Assembly: GCF_000373965.1 (NCBI RefSeq)
Contig: NZ_KB892840.1
Location: 1-64,000, forward strand
Length of the DNA stretch: 64,000 bases
DNA from: Uliginosibacterium gangwonense DSM 18521
GTDB taxonomy: Bacteria > Pseudomonadota > Gammaproteobacteria > Burkholderiales > Rhodocyclaceae
Reading direction: 5' to 3'
A program made the position numbers and the translations under genes. A model generated the notes under the pieces. The model ran no database searches. It had not been told where the DNA came from and was given only the letters and a program-made list of their open reading frames with translations. Positions 7,418 through 16,686 of the stretch are shown here, in pieces (within the stretch, counting starts at the first letter, position 1; each line of letters starts with the position of its first letter).

Positions 7418-10400
7418 TTAAGCTAGTTTACGAAAGCAAGTGAAACTGGGGACTTCAACCGCTACTGCGCGAAGCTTTCCTGCATGCGCAAACAATGCTT
7501 GCGATGCCTCAGAAGGGATTACCGCACCAAACAGCGGCTGCTGCGAGCCATCATGATGTTTCAGCGTTACCTGTATGGCGTCGGCAGTTTCACTGCGACG
7601 TATCACGAATGGAACCTGATACCAGGTAAATGCCAATGACCCCGGCTCCACAGCAAGCTCCTGCCACTGCTCAAAGGTATCGAGGTAGCGCAAAACAGCT
7701 GGCTCGGACTGAAACTCATTGACATCCAACAGAGCTGGATTGATGAAAACGCTTCCATTCATCACGGACAAGCCCAGCTCCGCTTGACGAGTAATCACTT
7801 CCTCTTTGACCTGCCCTGTCATCCCCGGCTGCTGTGCGCCTGCGTGACCAGGGGTGTGCGAATAGGGGTCACAGGGAAAGGCACCGTATTCTGAAGGACT
7901 CTTGTTAAAACCAATCCCTTTCCGGATGCGGTAATACATCTCACCCAATTTGTGCTGAATCGCCGGGTCTTCGCCCTGCGCATGCGCAGCAAAAAACACC
8001 TCTTGCGCTGCCAGCAACAGCTTGGACACCATGTGCCAATAGATACAGCCACGCCCTTCAAAGCCAAACATCGTACCGGAGCGCCCTGTGAAGCGTTTGT
8101 GCTGGAAGACATCCTCGTACAGAGCTTCGATGGCTTGGCAGGTTGCCGCATCCAAATCTTGATAATCTTTTGCCAATGCAGCAAGAACGGGTTGCATGGC
8201 TTTGGCATTATCAACACTGGCCGCAAACCGATAAATACCCTCTGCATCCTGGAGGATCAGTCGCTTATCTGCCTGCTGCAGCATCTGCTTGAACACAGGA
8301 ATGGCAAGCACCCTGTCTTCGGGAATCCGGTTCTTGGTCAGGAAAGAGCTTCCTGCCTCATCTGGATACAGCATAAAGCTGGCCTGATCTTCCCGATACA
8401 TGGGCGAAGCAAATAGCGCTTCGAGCAGGTTCAGCGCCTCCTGTGACGACAGCACCCCGGATGACAATACCGCCACCTGCCCTTCGAGCATGGGGTAGAG
8501 GTGCCCCACCTGCAAGGAACCTTCTGTACTCAGCAGAAGGTTGTAGGCATGATACAAACCATCATCGCGCCGATTGGCACGGATCGATACGTCCAACACC
8601 TGCAAAGCCGCGTCCAACAAACCTTGCAACTCTTCACTAGCAAGCGTTGTGCGTTCCGCAAATGTTTCAGCGCTGTAAATCCTTGCCCGATAGTCACTAC
8701 TGGCATGCCCCAACGCCTGGAACAGCGCATATTGAGCAGCCTGATCCCAACACCCGGTTTTGATGTGCTGTTGTGCGGTTTTTAAAGCCTCGGCACTGGT
8801 CTTGACCCAAGCAGCAATCTCTGCCGTAAAGGCAAATGATTCTGATACCCCGCCCAGCAACTCCTGCAAGCACGTCACATAGCGACGCATATAGCATAAA
8901 GTCACCATTGACAGGCCCGTGCCCACCAATGCGTTATTGGCATCGTTCCACTCGGGGCGCTGTGTGTTCATCCAGATACCACCACCAGGCACCAGATTGC
9001 CTAGTTTGGCAAGCAGCGGCACAAACAGTTTTTCTGCCAGGCCGACCAGATAGACTTCGCCTTCACCGGCCTGTATCAAGCGCCCATCGGAGCCCATTGA
9101 GTCGCAGCGCTTTGCAATGCGATCTGCCAAGGCGTGGTCGTAACGCACAGTCGCTTTGCTGTCACGCAACTGGCTTGCAAAATCAGCAATGCGATAAGGA
9201 ACATTGGCATAACAGAAAACAGCCTGCCCCAGCAACTCTCGCAGGCGAGACGGATAATGCCTTTGGCACAATTCAAGCAGGCGCAGCAAATAGTTGATCT
9301 GATGATCGCCCCAATAGCCGATATTGGACCACGGGTCTTCAGGATCATCTTCTTCCCAATCGATGCCATCCTGACTGATACGGTAAGGATTGTAGCCATC
9401 CAGCGTCGACGCATTCACAAACTTGGCGATCACATGCTCGGCATATGCTGGATAACTCAACAGCAACGCTTCCCAATTCTGGAAGATGTCCCGCCAATTG
9501 CCTTGATAGGCCAAGCGCCGATGCCCGGCCTCATCCTTGAGACGAATCGCAAAATGATTCCAGGGGCGGCTTGGGTCTCCATGCCGACGACTAAACGCCA
9601 GCGGCAGATACTCCATCAACAAGCGCTGCAACTGGGCATCGCCTTGCGCACGCACGGTATTTTCCAGCTCTGCCAGCGACAATCGATTTGATAGCGCTTT
9701 CATAACACTACTGTATTTGAGCGAAATGGCGTGATTACGTAGCGCCAGATTCGACAAAAAGTCATCCAGATCAATCTGATACTGGTCCGGAAACACCCCA
9801 CCACGCATGATGTTGAACAGCACGTTTGCAGTATGGTGTACAGACAAACTTGGGTCTGCCACGCACTGAAAGGCATCCGCCCGCGCCAACAGATCGCACA
9901 ACCCTGCCCGGTCTTCCGCCAACGCACGCGCCACATTGGCAGCCACAGCCTTGCGATCATTCAACTTTTGGCGCAATGCCACAACATCCGCCTGCGTCTT
10001 GGCTGTATCCACCACGATCTGCCACGAGCAGCGCTGCCCTGCCTGTAAATCCACCGCACTTTGCAGGAAATAGGCACCCCGCACACCACGGCGGATTAAG
10101 CTTTCCGCCACTTCGTCTCCGGCGCGAATGGCAGCAAAATCTGACGCGGCCAAACGGATTTGGGCCCCTTCCAGGCCCAAACCAAAAGCGCAAGTAGCTT
10201 CCAGCGATTCGGACGGCTCTGCCCGGTCACTGATCTGGGCGTACAAGGCATACATGGCCAAACCGGTTGACGCATCCAACTCATTCCACTTGTAGGCATC
10301 CACCAGATTGCTCGACGAGCTTTGTAACGCACGCGGGGTGCCTGAAGGCAGCAGATTCTGGATGCCATCCAGGATCTCAAGCTTCATCGCACCCGCCAAA

Positions 10401-10852
10401 GATTCGACCCATGCCGTGCGCACAAAGCCGTAGTCACCCGCCGCAGCCCATGAATAGGAAAAACGTAACTGGAGACTTTGATTTTCTTCTTCAAATATGA
10501 CGCGGGCACCCATTTCATCTTTGTACAGGGTGCGGCAGATCTGATACTTGTCGGATTGATCCGCGTTGAAGGGTTCCCAGTCCTGGCGGCCTGAATCGGT
10601 CAAGACACGGATCAATGTGCGGCTGCCGGTATGCGTGGCCGAGATGTGGATCTGATCCACCGGCACATAGGGGAAGATCGCCTTCTCCGGCTGCACGCGT
10701 CCGGCGGTCAGCCCGCCCGTTGAGGAGAGGAACATCCATAGGTCACTGGAAGAGACCAGTGACATAAAAAACGGCGGCATGCGATCCACATCCTTGATCG
10801 CATAAAAACGCTCGCCATCGATCTGTACAAAACATCCACTTGGAATAGTCAT
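7418..10852 (-). CDS. GH149/GH94-like phosphorylase, probable beta-1,3-oligoglucan phosphorylase
   Basis: Large cytoplasmic protein, about 1144 residues from the ATG at 10852, with no signal peptide. An in-frame ATG at 10903 would add 17 residues. The N-terminal part has MPPFFMSLVSSSDLWMFLSS and GGLTAGR, typical of GH94-clan phosphorylases with a beta-sandwich followed by an (alpha/alpha)6 barrel. The motif RPEWNDANNALVG near residue 635 corresponds to the DWND-type catalytic acid loop. The length fits GH149 better than GH94 (about 800). GH149 enzymes split beta-1,3-glucooligosaccharides with phosphate to glucose 1-phosphate. This suits a locus with GH16, GH81 and an oligosaccharide importer. 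The family call is from memory; a GH94 subgroup remains possible. Confidence 0.7.
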   Translation of the reverse strand: MTIPSGCFVQIDGERFYAIKDVDRMPPFFMSLVSSSDLWMFLSSTGGLTAGRVQPEKAIFPYVPVDQIHISATHTGSRTLIRVLTDSGRQDWEPFNADQSDKYQICRTLYKDEMGARVIFEEENQSLQLRFSYSWAAAGDYGFVRTAWVESLAGAMKLEILDGIQNLLPSGTPRALQSSSSNLVDAYKWNELDASTGLAMYALYAQISDRAEPSESLEATCAFGLGLEGAQIRLAASDFAAIRAGDEVAESLIRRGVRGAYFLQSAVDLQAGQRCSWQIVVDTAKTQADVVALRQKLNDRKAVAANVARALAEDRAGLCDLLARADAFQCVADPSLSVHHTANVLFNIMRGGVFPDQYQIDLDDFLSNLALRNHAISLKYSSVMKALSNRLSLAELENTVRAQGDAQLQRLLMEYLPLAFSRRHGDPSRPWNHFAIRLKDEAGHRRLAYQGNWRDIFQNWEALLLSYPAYAEHVIAKFVNASTLDGYNPYRISQDGIDWEEDDPEDPWSNIGYWGDHQINYLLRLLELCQRHYPSRLRELLGQAVFCYANVPYRIADFASQLRDSKATVRYDHALADRIAKRCDSMGSDGRLIQAGEGEVYLVGLAEKLFVPLLAKLGNLVPGGGIWMNTQRPEWNDANNALVGTGLSMVTLCYMRRYVTCLQELLGGVSESFAFTAEIAAWVKTSAEALKTAQQHIKTGCWDQAAQYALFQALGHASSDYRARIYSAETFAERTTLASEELQGLLDAALQVLDVSIRANRRDDGLYHAYNLLLSTEGSLQVGHLYPMLEGQVAVLSSGVLSSQEALNLLEALFASPMYREDQASFMLYPDEAGSSFLTKNRIPEDRVLAIPVFKQMLQQADKRLILQDAEGIYRFAASVDNAKAMQPVLAALAKDYQDLDAATCQAIEALYEDVFQHKRFTGRSGTMFGFEGRGCIYWHMVSKLLLAAQEVFFAAHAQGEDPAIQHKLGEMYYRIRKGIGFNKSPSEYGAFPCDPYSHTPGHAGAQQPGMTGQVKEEVITRQAELGLSVMNGSVFINPALLDVNEFQSEPAVLRYLDTFEQWQELAVEPGSLAFTWYQVPFVIRRSETADAIQVTLKHHDGSQQPLFGAVIPSEASQALFAHAGKLRAVAVEVPSFTCFRKLA

Positions 10853-10918
10853 CACAAACCTGTAATGAAACGAAAAATTCTTATCCGCTCGCCATCGAAC
10901 CATTACCGAAGCACTACG

Positions 10919-10949
10919 CAGGCGGCCTCGCCCGAAGGCAGGCCGCCTG
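10919..10949. other. Strong GC hairpin between two minus-strand genes
   Basis: CAGGCGGCCT (10919-10928) pairs perfectly with AGGCCGCCTG (10940-10949), and an inner GCC-CGAA-GGC stem extends it, with one bulged base. No T-run follows on either strand, so it is not a canonical terminator. It lies in the 124-base gap between the SHOCT-domain gene and the phosphorylase gene and may act as a processing or mRNA-stability element or weak terminator. Confidence 0.6.
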
Positions 10950-10976
10950 ATTCACGTCACACAGCAAACACAGTGA

Positions 10977-11915
10977 TCACAGATTACGCAGCACTTCGGC
11001 GCGCTTTTGCTGATACTCGCTATCGCTGATCAAGCCCTTCTCGAATAGGCGCTTGAGTGTAGTGAGCCGCTCTTCAGCATTGCCCGGTACGGCAGGCGCA
11101 ACAACAGCCGGGGTTGCGGGCGCAGCTTGTGGTGCAGCAGGGGCAACAGCAGCAGCTGGCGCCACAACAGGTTGCACGGCGGCAGGTTGTGCTGCAGTAC
11201 GGCCCGTATCTTTCTTGGTAGCGGCCTTTTCAGTCGGGCTGGGCAGCTGGGTCAGATCCAGTGCCAACCAGTCAGGGCGCAGCAATTGTTCCTTGGAACT
11301 CACCCCACCGGTCAGCTCGACTCGCCCCGAGACCTTGGAACGCGTGCCCGGATTCATCGGCTGGAAGGGCTGCATGCCCGAACGCACCGCCAACAGGGCG
11401 TCGGACAATTGTGTACCGATCAGGATGTTTAAACGCCCACCTTCTACAAAGATGCGGCCGGAGTTGACCATCTTTTGCCCAAGCAAGCCAAAATCCATGT
11501 GGCGCACGGCAGTACGGAACACGAAGTCCTGGTCCGCGCTGGCAACTGCCAGGGCGCCACTGGCAGCACGCGACAAGCGCAATACTTCTTCTTCGTTGAA
11601 GAGCTTGCGCGTCTCGCCTGCTGTCTTACAGGTCATGCGCAAAAGAACCTCGGCCAACTGCTCTGCATTAATCTGCACCGGATGCGCATTGGGCTTGCCT
11701 GCCTCCTTGGCATCACGCTTGACCAGTTGCACATAGTCCCAATCGCTCCACTTGAGCTGCTGGGTCGGCTCCTGTAGCCAAGCATCCATATCCGGCTCAC
11801 TGGCCTTGAGCAAACTCTCCAAATCCAAAGTGGCGGCATGGGCCTGCATCACACCACACTGCAAAAACAGGCCCAACAACAAGGCACATACGTGCTTTCC
11901 CGAAACTTTTGCCAT
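10977..11915 (-). CDS. Exported protein with C-terminal SHOCT-like domain, function unknown
   Basis: Protein of 312 residues with an N-terminal signal peptide (CALLLGLFLQCGVMQAHA). The mature part (about 30-225) is not recognised. A low-complexity Ala/Pro/Val linker covers roughly 235-275. The last 35 residues (RLTTLKRLFEKGLISDSEYQQ onward) match the short SHOCT-type helical motif found at the ends of many oligomerising proteins. It lies between the LacI-family gene and the phosphorylase. Its upstream region has a LacI-type operator inside a plausible promoter, so it is probably co-regulated with the glucan locus. It might serve in envelope assembly or polysaccharide contact, but nothing in the sequence proves this. 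Confidence 0.8.
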   Translation of the reverse strand: MAKVSGKHVCALLLGLFLQCGVMQAHAATLDLESLLKASEPDMDAWLQEPTQQLKWSDWDYVQLVKRDAKEAGKPNAHPVQINAEQLAEVLLRMTCKTAGETRKLFNEEEVLRLSRAASGALAVASADQDFVFRTAVRHMDFGLLGQKMVNSGRIFVEGGRLNILIGTQLSDALLAVRSGMQPFQPMNPGTRSKVSGRVELTGGVSSKEQLLRPDWLALDLTQLPSPTEKAATKKDTGRTAAQPAAVQPVVAPAAAVAPAAPQAAPATPAVVAPAVPGNAEERLTTLKRLFEKGLISDSEYQQKRAEVLRNL

Positions 11916-12025
11916 TCTTACAACTCCTCTACCGGTCTTGTATCAATGCGGACAAACGTCACCCCTGATCGGAACAACGCAACCGGAGTCAGTCTATCTC
12001 AAGCGGCGCCGAATGAATGATTGTT

Positions 12026-12054
12026 AGCGTATTGGAAGCGCTTTCAAATTGCAA
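12026..12054 (-). promoter_or_regulatory. Candidate promoter with LacI-type operator in its spacer
   Basis: On the minus strand TTGCAA (12049-12054) and TACGCT (12026-12031) flank a 17-base spacer that contains the operator TGGAAGCGCTTTCA (12033-12046). The geometry is identical to the promoter at 7327-7355. It should drive the SHOCT-domain gene and possibly the phosphorylase. Confidence 0.6.
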
Positions 12055-12305
12055 GATGGCGATTCTATGAATGGTTAAAATATTCTTATCGACGTAGAGA
12101 TCAAAAATCTGTCCGAACATCAGGCGGCAATACTATGAAACCGCCCAGATATTTGACAAATATCCTTTATTATCATTAAATTACTAGCCTAAAATCAGCT
12201 TAGACGTTCTCCGTTATAGATTCACCCGAATCTGCTGTCCGCCTGTCTCTTGCGGTAAGGCGTGGCTTTTCGCTATAAATCAATCAAAAAACTGAATTTC
12301 AGATA

Positions 12306-12319
12306 TGTAAGCGATTTCA
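12306..12319. promoter_or_regulatory. LacI-type operator before the LacI-family gene
   Basis: TGTAAGCGATTTCA matches TGNAANCGNTNNCA at all fixed positions. It lies about 250 bases before the LacI-family start codon on the plus strand and suggests autoregulation. Confidence 0.6.
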
Positions 12320-12565
12320 TTTATTCTTCTCATATAAATACTCACACTTTTCCTATGCCCACGCCCAAATGTACCCACCGCAGCCTAGGGCTTTCCCGTA
12401 AAATCCGGGGGCAGAGATGGAAGTGAGTCATATTTATCGCGTTCTGAAAGCGCCTAGCTTGATATAACCAACAGCAGCCTGTGCCTCAAACGTGGATGAT
12501 CTGTCATAAGTTCTTGTCAACAAGACGAAAACCCAAAAATTAACAAACACTTAACACATCAAGTC

Positions 12566-13603
12566 ATGCCGCACAATTCCGACCCGGTGGAAATCGATAT
12601 TCCTGAAAACGTAACGCTTGAAGTCGTTGCCCGCGTTGCCGGAGTATCCCCCGCCACGGTCTCACGCATACTGAATGGCACGGCCCGCGTCAGTGACCGC
12701 AAGCGTACCGCCGTGTTAAGCACCATCAAGCGCCTGAACTATCGCCCTAACGCTTTGGCACGAGGTTTGGCGCAAGGGCGAACCAACAGCATCGGCGTAC
12801 TCACCCAGGATATTGCCAGTCCATTCTATGGCGAGGCCTTGCGTGGCGTGGAAGATGCCCTTGCGGGCACGGGCATGATCCCCTTGTTTGCCAGTGGTCA
12901 TTGGAATCTTCAGGACGAAGTTGAGCGGATGGAGCATTTGCTCTCACGCCGCGTTGATGGTGTCATTGTGCTCACCGGCAAGCTCAGTGACGCACAGATT
13001 CTGGATTACGCCAACACAGTGCCCATCGTCGTGACGGGACGACAACTGACGGGGCCAAACGTTATCAGCCTGAGCGTAGACAACTTTCTCGGCGCGCAGA
13101 TGGCAACCCAGCACCTGATTGATTGGGGCCATACACGCATCGCCCACGTCGCAGGCCCGGCAGACCATATTGACGCCATCAACCGCCTGCGCGGGTATCG
13201 GCAGGCTCTGGAAGACGCGGGAATACCCTTTGACCCGGATCTGGTCGCCCATGCGGACTTTCATGAACCAGGCGGGGTGCTGGCCATCAATCAGCTCTTG
13301 GCTTCACGCCGCTCGTTTACAGCAGTGTTCGCCTCAAATGACCAGAGCGCATATGGGATTCAGCTTGCCTTGTCACGCCATGGCATCCGGGTACCGGATG
13401 ACATATCCGTGGTAGGCTTCGACGATCTGCTGGTCTCCAGCTACATGGTGCCACCGCTTACCACCATCCGACAGCCCGTCAATGAGATGGGGGTAGCAGC
13501 AGCCAAGGCTCTGGTAGCCATGATCAATGGTATTGCTTATGACGCAAGCCTACCCGCGCCAGAGCTGATCGTGCGCGCCTCATCACGCCTCCTGAGGCGC
13601 TGA
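12566..13603 (+). CDS. LacI-family transcriptional regulator of the glucan locus
   Basis: Regulator of 345 residues. The N-terminal helix-turn-helix is clear (LEVVARVAGVSPATVSRILN), followed by the hinge helix region (YRPNALARGL) and a periplasmic-binding-protein-like effector domain (IGVLTQDIASPFYGEALRG; later VVGFDDLLVSSYMVPPLTTI). This is the GalR/LacI family; the effector is presumably a glucan-derived sugar or sugar phosphate. It is encoded opposite to the glucan genes. The four nearby LacI-type palindromes are its natural targets, including one before its own gene. The ATG at 12566 lacks an obvious Shine-Dalgarno sequence, so the exact start is uncertain. Confidence 0.92.
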   Translation: MPHNSDPVEIDIPENVTLEVVARVAGVSPATVSRILNGTARVSDRKRTAVLSTIKRLNYRPNALARGLAQGRTNSIGVLTQDIASPFYGEALRGVEDALAGTGMIPLFASGHWNLQDEVERMEHLLSRRVDGVIVLTGKLSDAQILDYANTVPIVVTGRQLTGPNVISLSVDNFLGAQMATQHLIDWGHTRIAHVAGPADHIDAINRLRGYRQALEDAGIPFDPDLVAHADFHEPGGVLAINQLLASRRSFTAVFASNDQSAYGIQLALSRHGIRVPDDISVVGFDDLLVSSYMVPPLTTIRQPVNEMGVAAAKALVAMINGIAYDASLPAPELIVRASSRLLRR

Positions 13604-13610
13604 CGGGGCG

Positions 13611-13805
13611 TTACTCCAGCTCTTCTATCCACGCTTCCTGGATTGCTTCCAGAATGCGCTCCCCGCAATGGCTGCGCTCGCCTTTGAATCCGGGCAAAGC
13701 CATTGTCCAGTTCATGAGGTCGACAAAATTGACCTTGTTCGGATCAACATCGGGGTATGCCTCGCTCAAGGCAATCGCAATTTCCAGCGTATCGGTCCAG
13801 TTCAT
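13611..13805 (-). CDS. iscX: Fe-S assembly protein IscX
   Basis: Small acidic protein of 64 residues with the full IscX/YfhJ pattern: an N-terminal WTDTLEIAIALSEAYPDVDP, a central VNFVDLMNW and a C-terminal ILEAIQEAWIEELE. IscX binds IscS and iron and tunes cysteine desulfurase activity. It is the last gene of the ISC operon and overlaps the ferredoxin stop codon by four bases, so it is translationally coupled. Length is normal for the family. It ends eight bases from the convergent LacI-family gene, and no hairpin terminator is visible in that gap. Confidence 0.96.
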   Translation of the reverse strand: MNWTDTLEIAIALSEAYPDVDPNKVNFVDLMNWTMALPGFKGERSHCGERILEAIQEAWIEELE

Positions 13806-14143
13806 CGCTTACCCTCCCCTACCATGTTGACGGTATAGCGCGGAATTTCGATCACGAGTGGAGTTTCCCCCACCTTTGCCTGACAGGACAGACGCGAGCA
13901 GGGTTCCAGCCCCCAAGCTTTGTCGAGCAGATCTTCTTCCAAATCCTCAGCCGGTTCCAGCGAGGAAAAACCTTCCCGCACCACAACGTGACAGGTCGTG
14001 CAGGCACAGGATTTCTCACAGGCATGCTCAATCTCGATATCGTTTTCGAGAAGCGCATCGCAAACACTCTGCCCTGGTGCCGCTTCAATCACCGCACCAT
14101 CCGGGCACAACTCACCATGAGGCAATACAACAATCTGAGTCAT
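13802..14143 (-). CDS. fdx: ISC-type [2Fe-2S] ferredoxin
   Basis: Adrenodoxin-like ferredoxin of 113 residues. The cluster ligands are visible in ACEKSCACTTCHV (three Cys of the C-x5-C-x2-C arrangement) with the fourth Cys in SRLSCQAK. It donates electrons during cluster assembly on IscU. It follows hscA by 12 bases and overlaps iscX. The N-terminus (MTQIVVLPHGELCPDGAVIE) is standard for proteobacterial Fdx. Confidence 0.97.
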   Translation of the reverse strand: MTQIVVLPHGELCPDGAVIEAAPGQSVCDALLENDIEIEHACEKSCACTTCHVVVREGFSSLEPAEDLEEDLLDKAWGLEPCSRLSCQAKVGETPLVIEIPRYTVNMVGEGKR

Positions 14144-14155
14144 GACAAAAGCCCC

Positions 14156-16024
14156 CTAAATAGGCAGATTATCAACACGGTTACCGGTCAGCGCTTTGCG
14201 AATCGCCTGATCCATGCGTCGGGCGGCAAACTCCCCGGTTGCGGCAGACAGCGCATCGACCCCAGCCTTGATCGCAGCGGTATCGGCGCTTTGCACCAAG
14301 GCTTGCAGAGCCGTCATGTTTTGTTCAACATGGGCCAACTCTGCTGCGTTGAGCAGATGGGCATCCTCGTTCAAAGCCTGACGGGTAGCTTCAAGCAGGC
14401 GCTCTGCATCCACGCATTGCTCACGCAAGGCACGCAGATGCATGTCTGTTGAGGCATGCTGATACCCCGCTTGCAACATCTGGGTGATCTCTTCATCAGA
14501 CAGGCCATAGCTGGGCTTGACGGCAATACTGGCTTCAACACCGGTTGTTTGCTCGCGTGCGCTGACCGACAACAAGCCATCCGCATCCACCTGGAAAGTC
14601 ACCCGGATTCTCGCCCCGCCAGCGGGCATGGGCGGAATCCCCCGCAATTCAAAGCGCGCCAGCGAACGGCAATCCTGCACCAGCTCACGCTCACCCTGCA
14701 CCACATGAATGGCCATTGCGGTCTGCCCATCCTTGAAGGTGGTGAAATCCTGGGCCTTGGCGATCGGGATGGTGGAGTTGCGTGGAATGACCTTCTCAGT
14801 CAGCCCCCCCATGGTTTCCAAGCCCAGCGAGAGCGGGATCACATCCAGCAGCAACCAGTCCTCGCCCTCCTGGCGGTTGCCCACCAGCACATTGGCCTGG
14901 ATGGCGGCACCGATGGCCACGACCTTGTCCGGGTCAATGTCGATGAAAGGGGGACGACCAAAAAACGCCTCTACCGCGCGGCGCAGATGCGGCATGCGGG
15001 TAGCGCCACCTACCAACACCACGGCCTGGATATCGGATGGCTTCAAGCCTGCATCACGCAAGGCCTTCTTGACTGGCTGCAATGTGCGTTCAATCAAGGG
15101 CTGGGTCAGATGGTGAAACTCTTCAGCAGTCACCATGATCTGCCGGGTGCCGTCTGCCGCCATAGGCACTTCTGCGGCCACGCTATCGTGCGAAGTCAGC
15201 GCTTCCTTGACACGCCTTGCCTCAACCAGCAAGGCCCGCGCGGAACCACAGTCAAGGTCGGCACCTCTGGCTTTTTCCTGTAGATAGTTGGAGAGCGCTT
15301 CATCGAAGTCATCCCCCCCCAGTGCGGAATCGCCGCTGGTAGCCTTGACCTCGAACACGCCACGCGAGAGTTGCAGCACCGAGAAATCGAAAGTGCCGCC
15401 GCCCAGGTCGAACACGGCATAGATGCCCTCTGCGCTCTTGTCCAGTCCATAGGCAATGGCTGCCGCCGTAGGCTCATTGAGCAGGCGCAACACGTTCAAG
15501 CCAGCCAGGCGCGCGGCATCCTTGGTCGCTTGACGCTGGGCATCGTCAAAATAGGCGGGAACCGTAATCACAGCCCCTTCCACCTCGCCGCCCAAAGTAT
15601 CCTCAGCGCGTTGGCGCAGAACCTGCAATATCTCGGAGGACACTTCAACAGGGGTACGCAGACCGGCAACCGTATTGATCCGCACCATGCCGCCCGCATC
15701 CACGAGGTCGTAACGGGCGCGCATGCCTGCATCGGCATCGGCCAGCCCACGCCCCATCAGGCGCTTGACTGAAGCCACGGTATTGCGCGGGTCCGCCACT
15801 TGAGCCGCCAATGCGTCCACCCCCACTGCGGTAGACGCATCACGGTGATAACGCACCACGGAAGGCAACAGTACACGGCCGTCTACATCCGGCAAACACT
15901 CTGGCACGGCGTGGCGAAGGGTCGCCACCAGCGAATTGGTGGTGCCCAGGTCAATGCCGACTGCAAGCCTGTGCTGATGGGGGTCGGGCGATTCTCCCGG
16001 TTCGGAGAGTTGCAAAAGGACCAT
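14156..16024 (-). CDS. hscA: Fe-S cluster assembly chaperone HscA
   Basis: Specialised Hsp70 of 622 residues. The ATPase domain has the phosphate-1 motif [12 protein letters not shown] near residue 23, the phosphate-2 motif [13 protein letters not shown] near 200 and the adenosine motif [13 protein letters not shown] near 335. A substrate-binding domain and helical lid follow. HscA releases clusters from IscU, recognising the LPPVK motif. The gene abuts hscB with no gap. It is clearly distinct from dnaK at 38533 by its shorter C-terminus and operon position. Confidence 0.97.
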   Translation of the reverse strand: MVLLQLSEPGESPDPHQHRLAVGIDLGTTNSLVATLRHAVPECLPDVDGRVLLPSVVRYHRDASTAVGVDALAAQVADPRNTVASVKRLMGRGLADADAGMRARYDLVDAGGMVRINTVAGLRTPVEVSSEILQVLRQRAEDTLGGEVEGAVITVPAYFDDAQRQATKDAARLAGLNVLRLLNEPTAAAIAYGLDKSAEGIYAVFDLGGGTFDFSVLQLSRGVFEVKATSGDSALGGDDFDEALSNYLQEKARGADLDCGSARALLVEARRVKEALTSHDSVAAEVPMAADGTRQIMVTAEEFHHLTQPLIERTLQPVKKALRDAGLKPSDIQAVVLVGGATRMPHLRRAVEAFFGRPPFIDIDPDKVVAIGAAIQANVLVGNRQEGEDWLLLDVIPLSLGLETMGGLTEKVIPRNSTIPIAKAQDFTTFKDGQTAMAIHVVQGERELVQDCRSLARFELRGIPPMPAGGARIRVTFQVDADGLLSVSAREQTTGVEASIAVKPSYGLSDEEITQMLQAGYQHASTDMHLRALREQCVDAERLLEATRQALNEDAHLLNAAELAHVEQNMTALQALVQSADTAAIKAGVDALSAATGEFAARRMDQAIRKALTGNRVDNLPI

Positions 16025-16540
16025 TTAGTGACTATCCAGTTGAATCAAGGCGTCATCAATCTCATGACGCAGTTTTTCCATAAACATCAGCCGCCGAACC
16101 AACTCAGCGGCTGCCTGCAAATCCGGCTCTTCGTCCAGGGCACGGCGCACATCGTCGAGCATCACGCGCTCATCACGCTCCAAGTCTTTGCCCAGGCGTT
16201 GCAGGGCTTCGGCATCTTCGCGGGAGTCGTCGACCGACTCACGCCATTCTATCTGCTGCATGAGAAAGGCGGGAGACATGGAGGTGTTACGCTCGGCTTC
16301 CACATCCACGCCCCTGCGCTCAAGCAGATAACGCGCACGTGGCAAAGGATTGCGCAATACGCGGTGGGCCTCGTTGGCAAGCGTCGCCCATTGCATGGCA
16401 ATTCGTCGCTCAGTTTCGGGCCGATGGGCAAACTTATCTGGGTGCACCTGCGCCTGGACTTGGCGATAGGCGGTATCGAGTTTGGCCACATCCACGGCAA
16501 AACGCTCTGGCAAGCCGAACAGGGAATAGTACTCTTGCAT
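16025..16540 (-). CDS. hscB: Co-chaperone HscB
   Basis: J-domain co-chaperone of 171 residues that brings IscU to HscA. The J domain shows YYSLFGLPERF, the HPDKF signature near residue 40, and AMQWATLANEAHRVL. The acidic C-terminal helical domain that binds IscU follows. I chose the ATG at 16540 rather than a TTG at 16564, because MQEYYSLFGLP is the usual N-terminus. It is fused by position to hscA and preceded by a gap that contains a perfect hairpin. Confidence 0.96.
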   Translation of the reverse strand: MQEYYSLFGLPERFAVDVAKLDTAYRQVQAQVHPDKFAHRPETERRIAMQWATLANEAHRVLRNPLPRARYLLERRGVDVEAERNTSMSPAFLMQQIEWRESVDDSREDAEALQRLGKDLERDERVMLDDVRRALDEEPDLQAAAELVRRLMFMEKLRHEIDDALIQLDSH

Positions 16541-16613
16541 AACAAAAAATACCTTGCCGTTCAAAACCCGCTTGCGAGGAATGTCGCAAACGTATGACCG
16601 GCACTCATGCGTT

Positions 16614-16653
16614 CAGCCTTGGGCAATGCATCCACATGCAACGCCCAAGGCTG
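16614..16653. other. Intra-operon hairpin between iscA and hscB
   Basis: CAGCCTTGGGC (16614-16624) pairs perfectly with GCCCAAGGCTG (16643-16653). The 18-base loop contains TGCA twice (16627-16630 and 16637-16640), which can pair to extend the structure. No T-run follows on either strand. It separates the iscRSUA part from the hscBA-fdx part of the operon, where a processing or attenuation site would be sensible. Confidence 0.6.
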
Positions 16654-16686
16654 GCGCTGGCCGCCTTGATAGGGAGACTGGAGAAA

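Larger units (their letters stand above)
11916..12565. promoter_or_regulatory. 650-base divergent regulatory region of the glucan locus
   Basis: No credible gene lies here. The stretch is more AT-rich than its flanks and separates the minus-strand SHOCT gene from the plus-strand LacI-family gene. It holds two LacI-type operators (12033-12046 and 12306-12319) and a candidate promoter at 12026-12054. The remainder, including the approximately 250 bases before the lacI-type gene, shows no structure I can name. Confidence 0.6.

Noticed and set aside
10919-10949. Hairpin after the SHOCT gene as a rho-independent terminator
   Set aside because: The stem is strong, but no T-run follows on either strand, so I list it as a structural element only.
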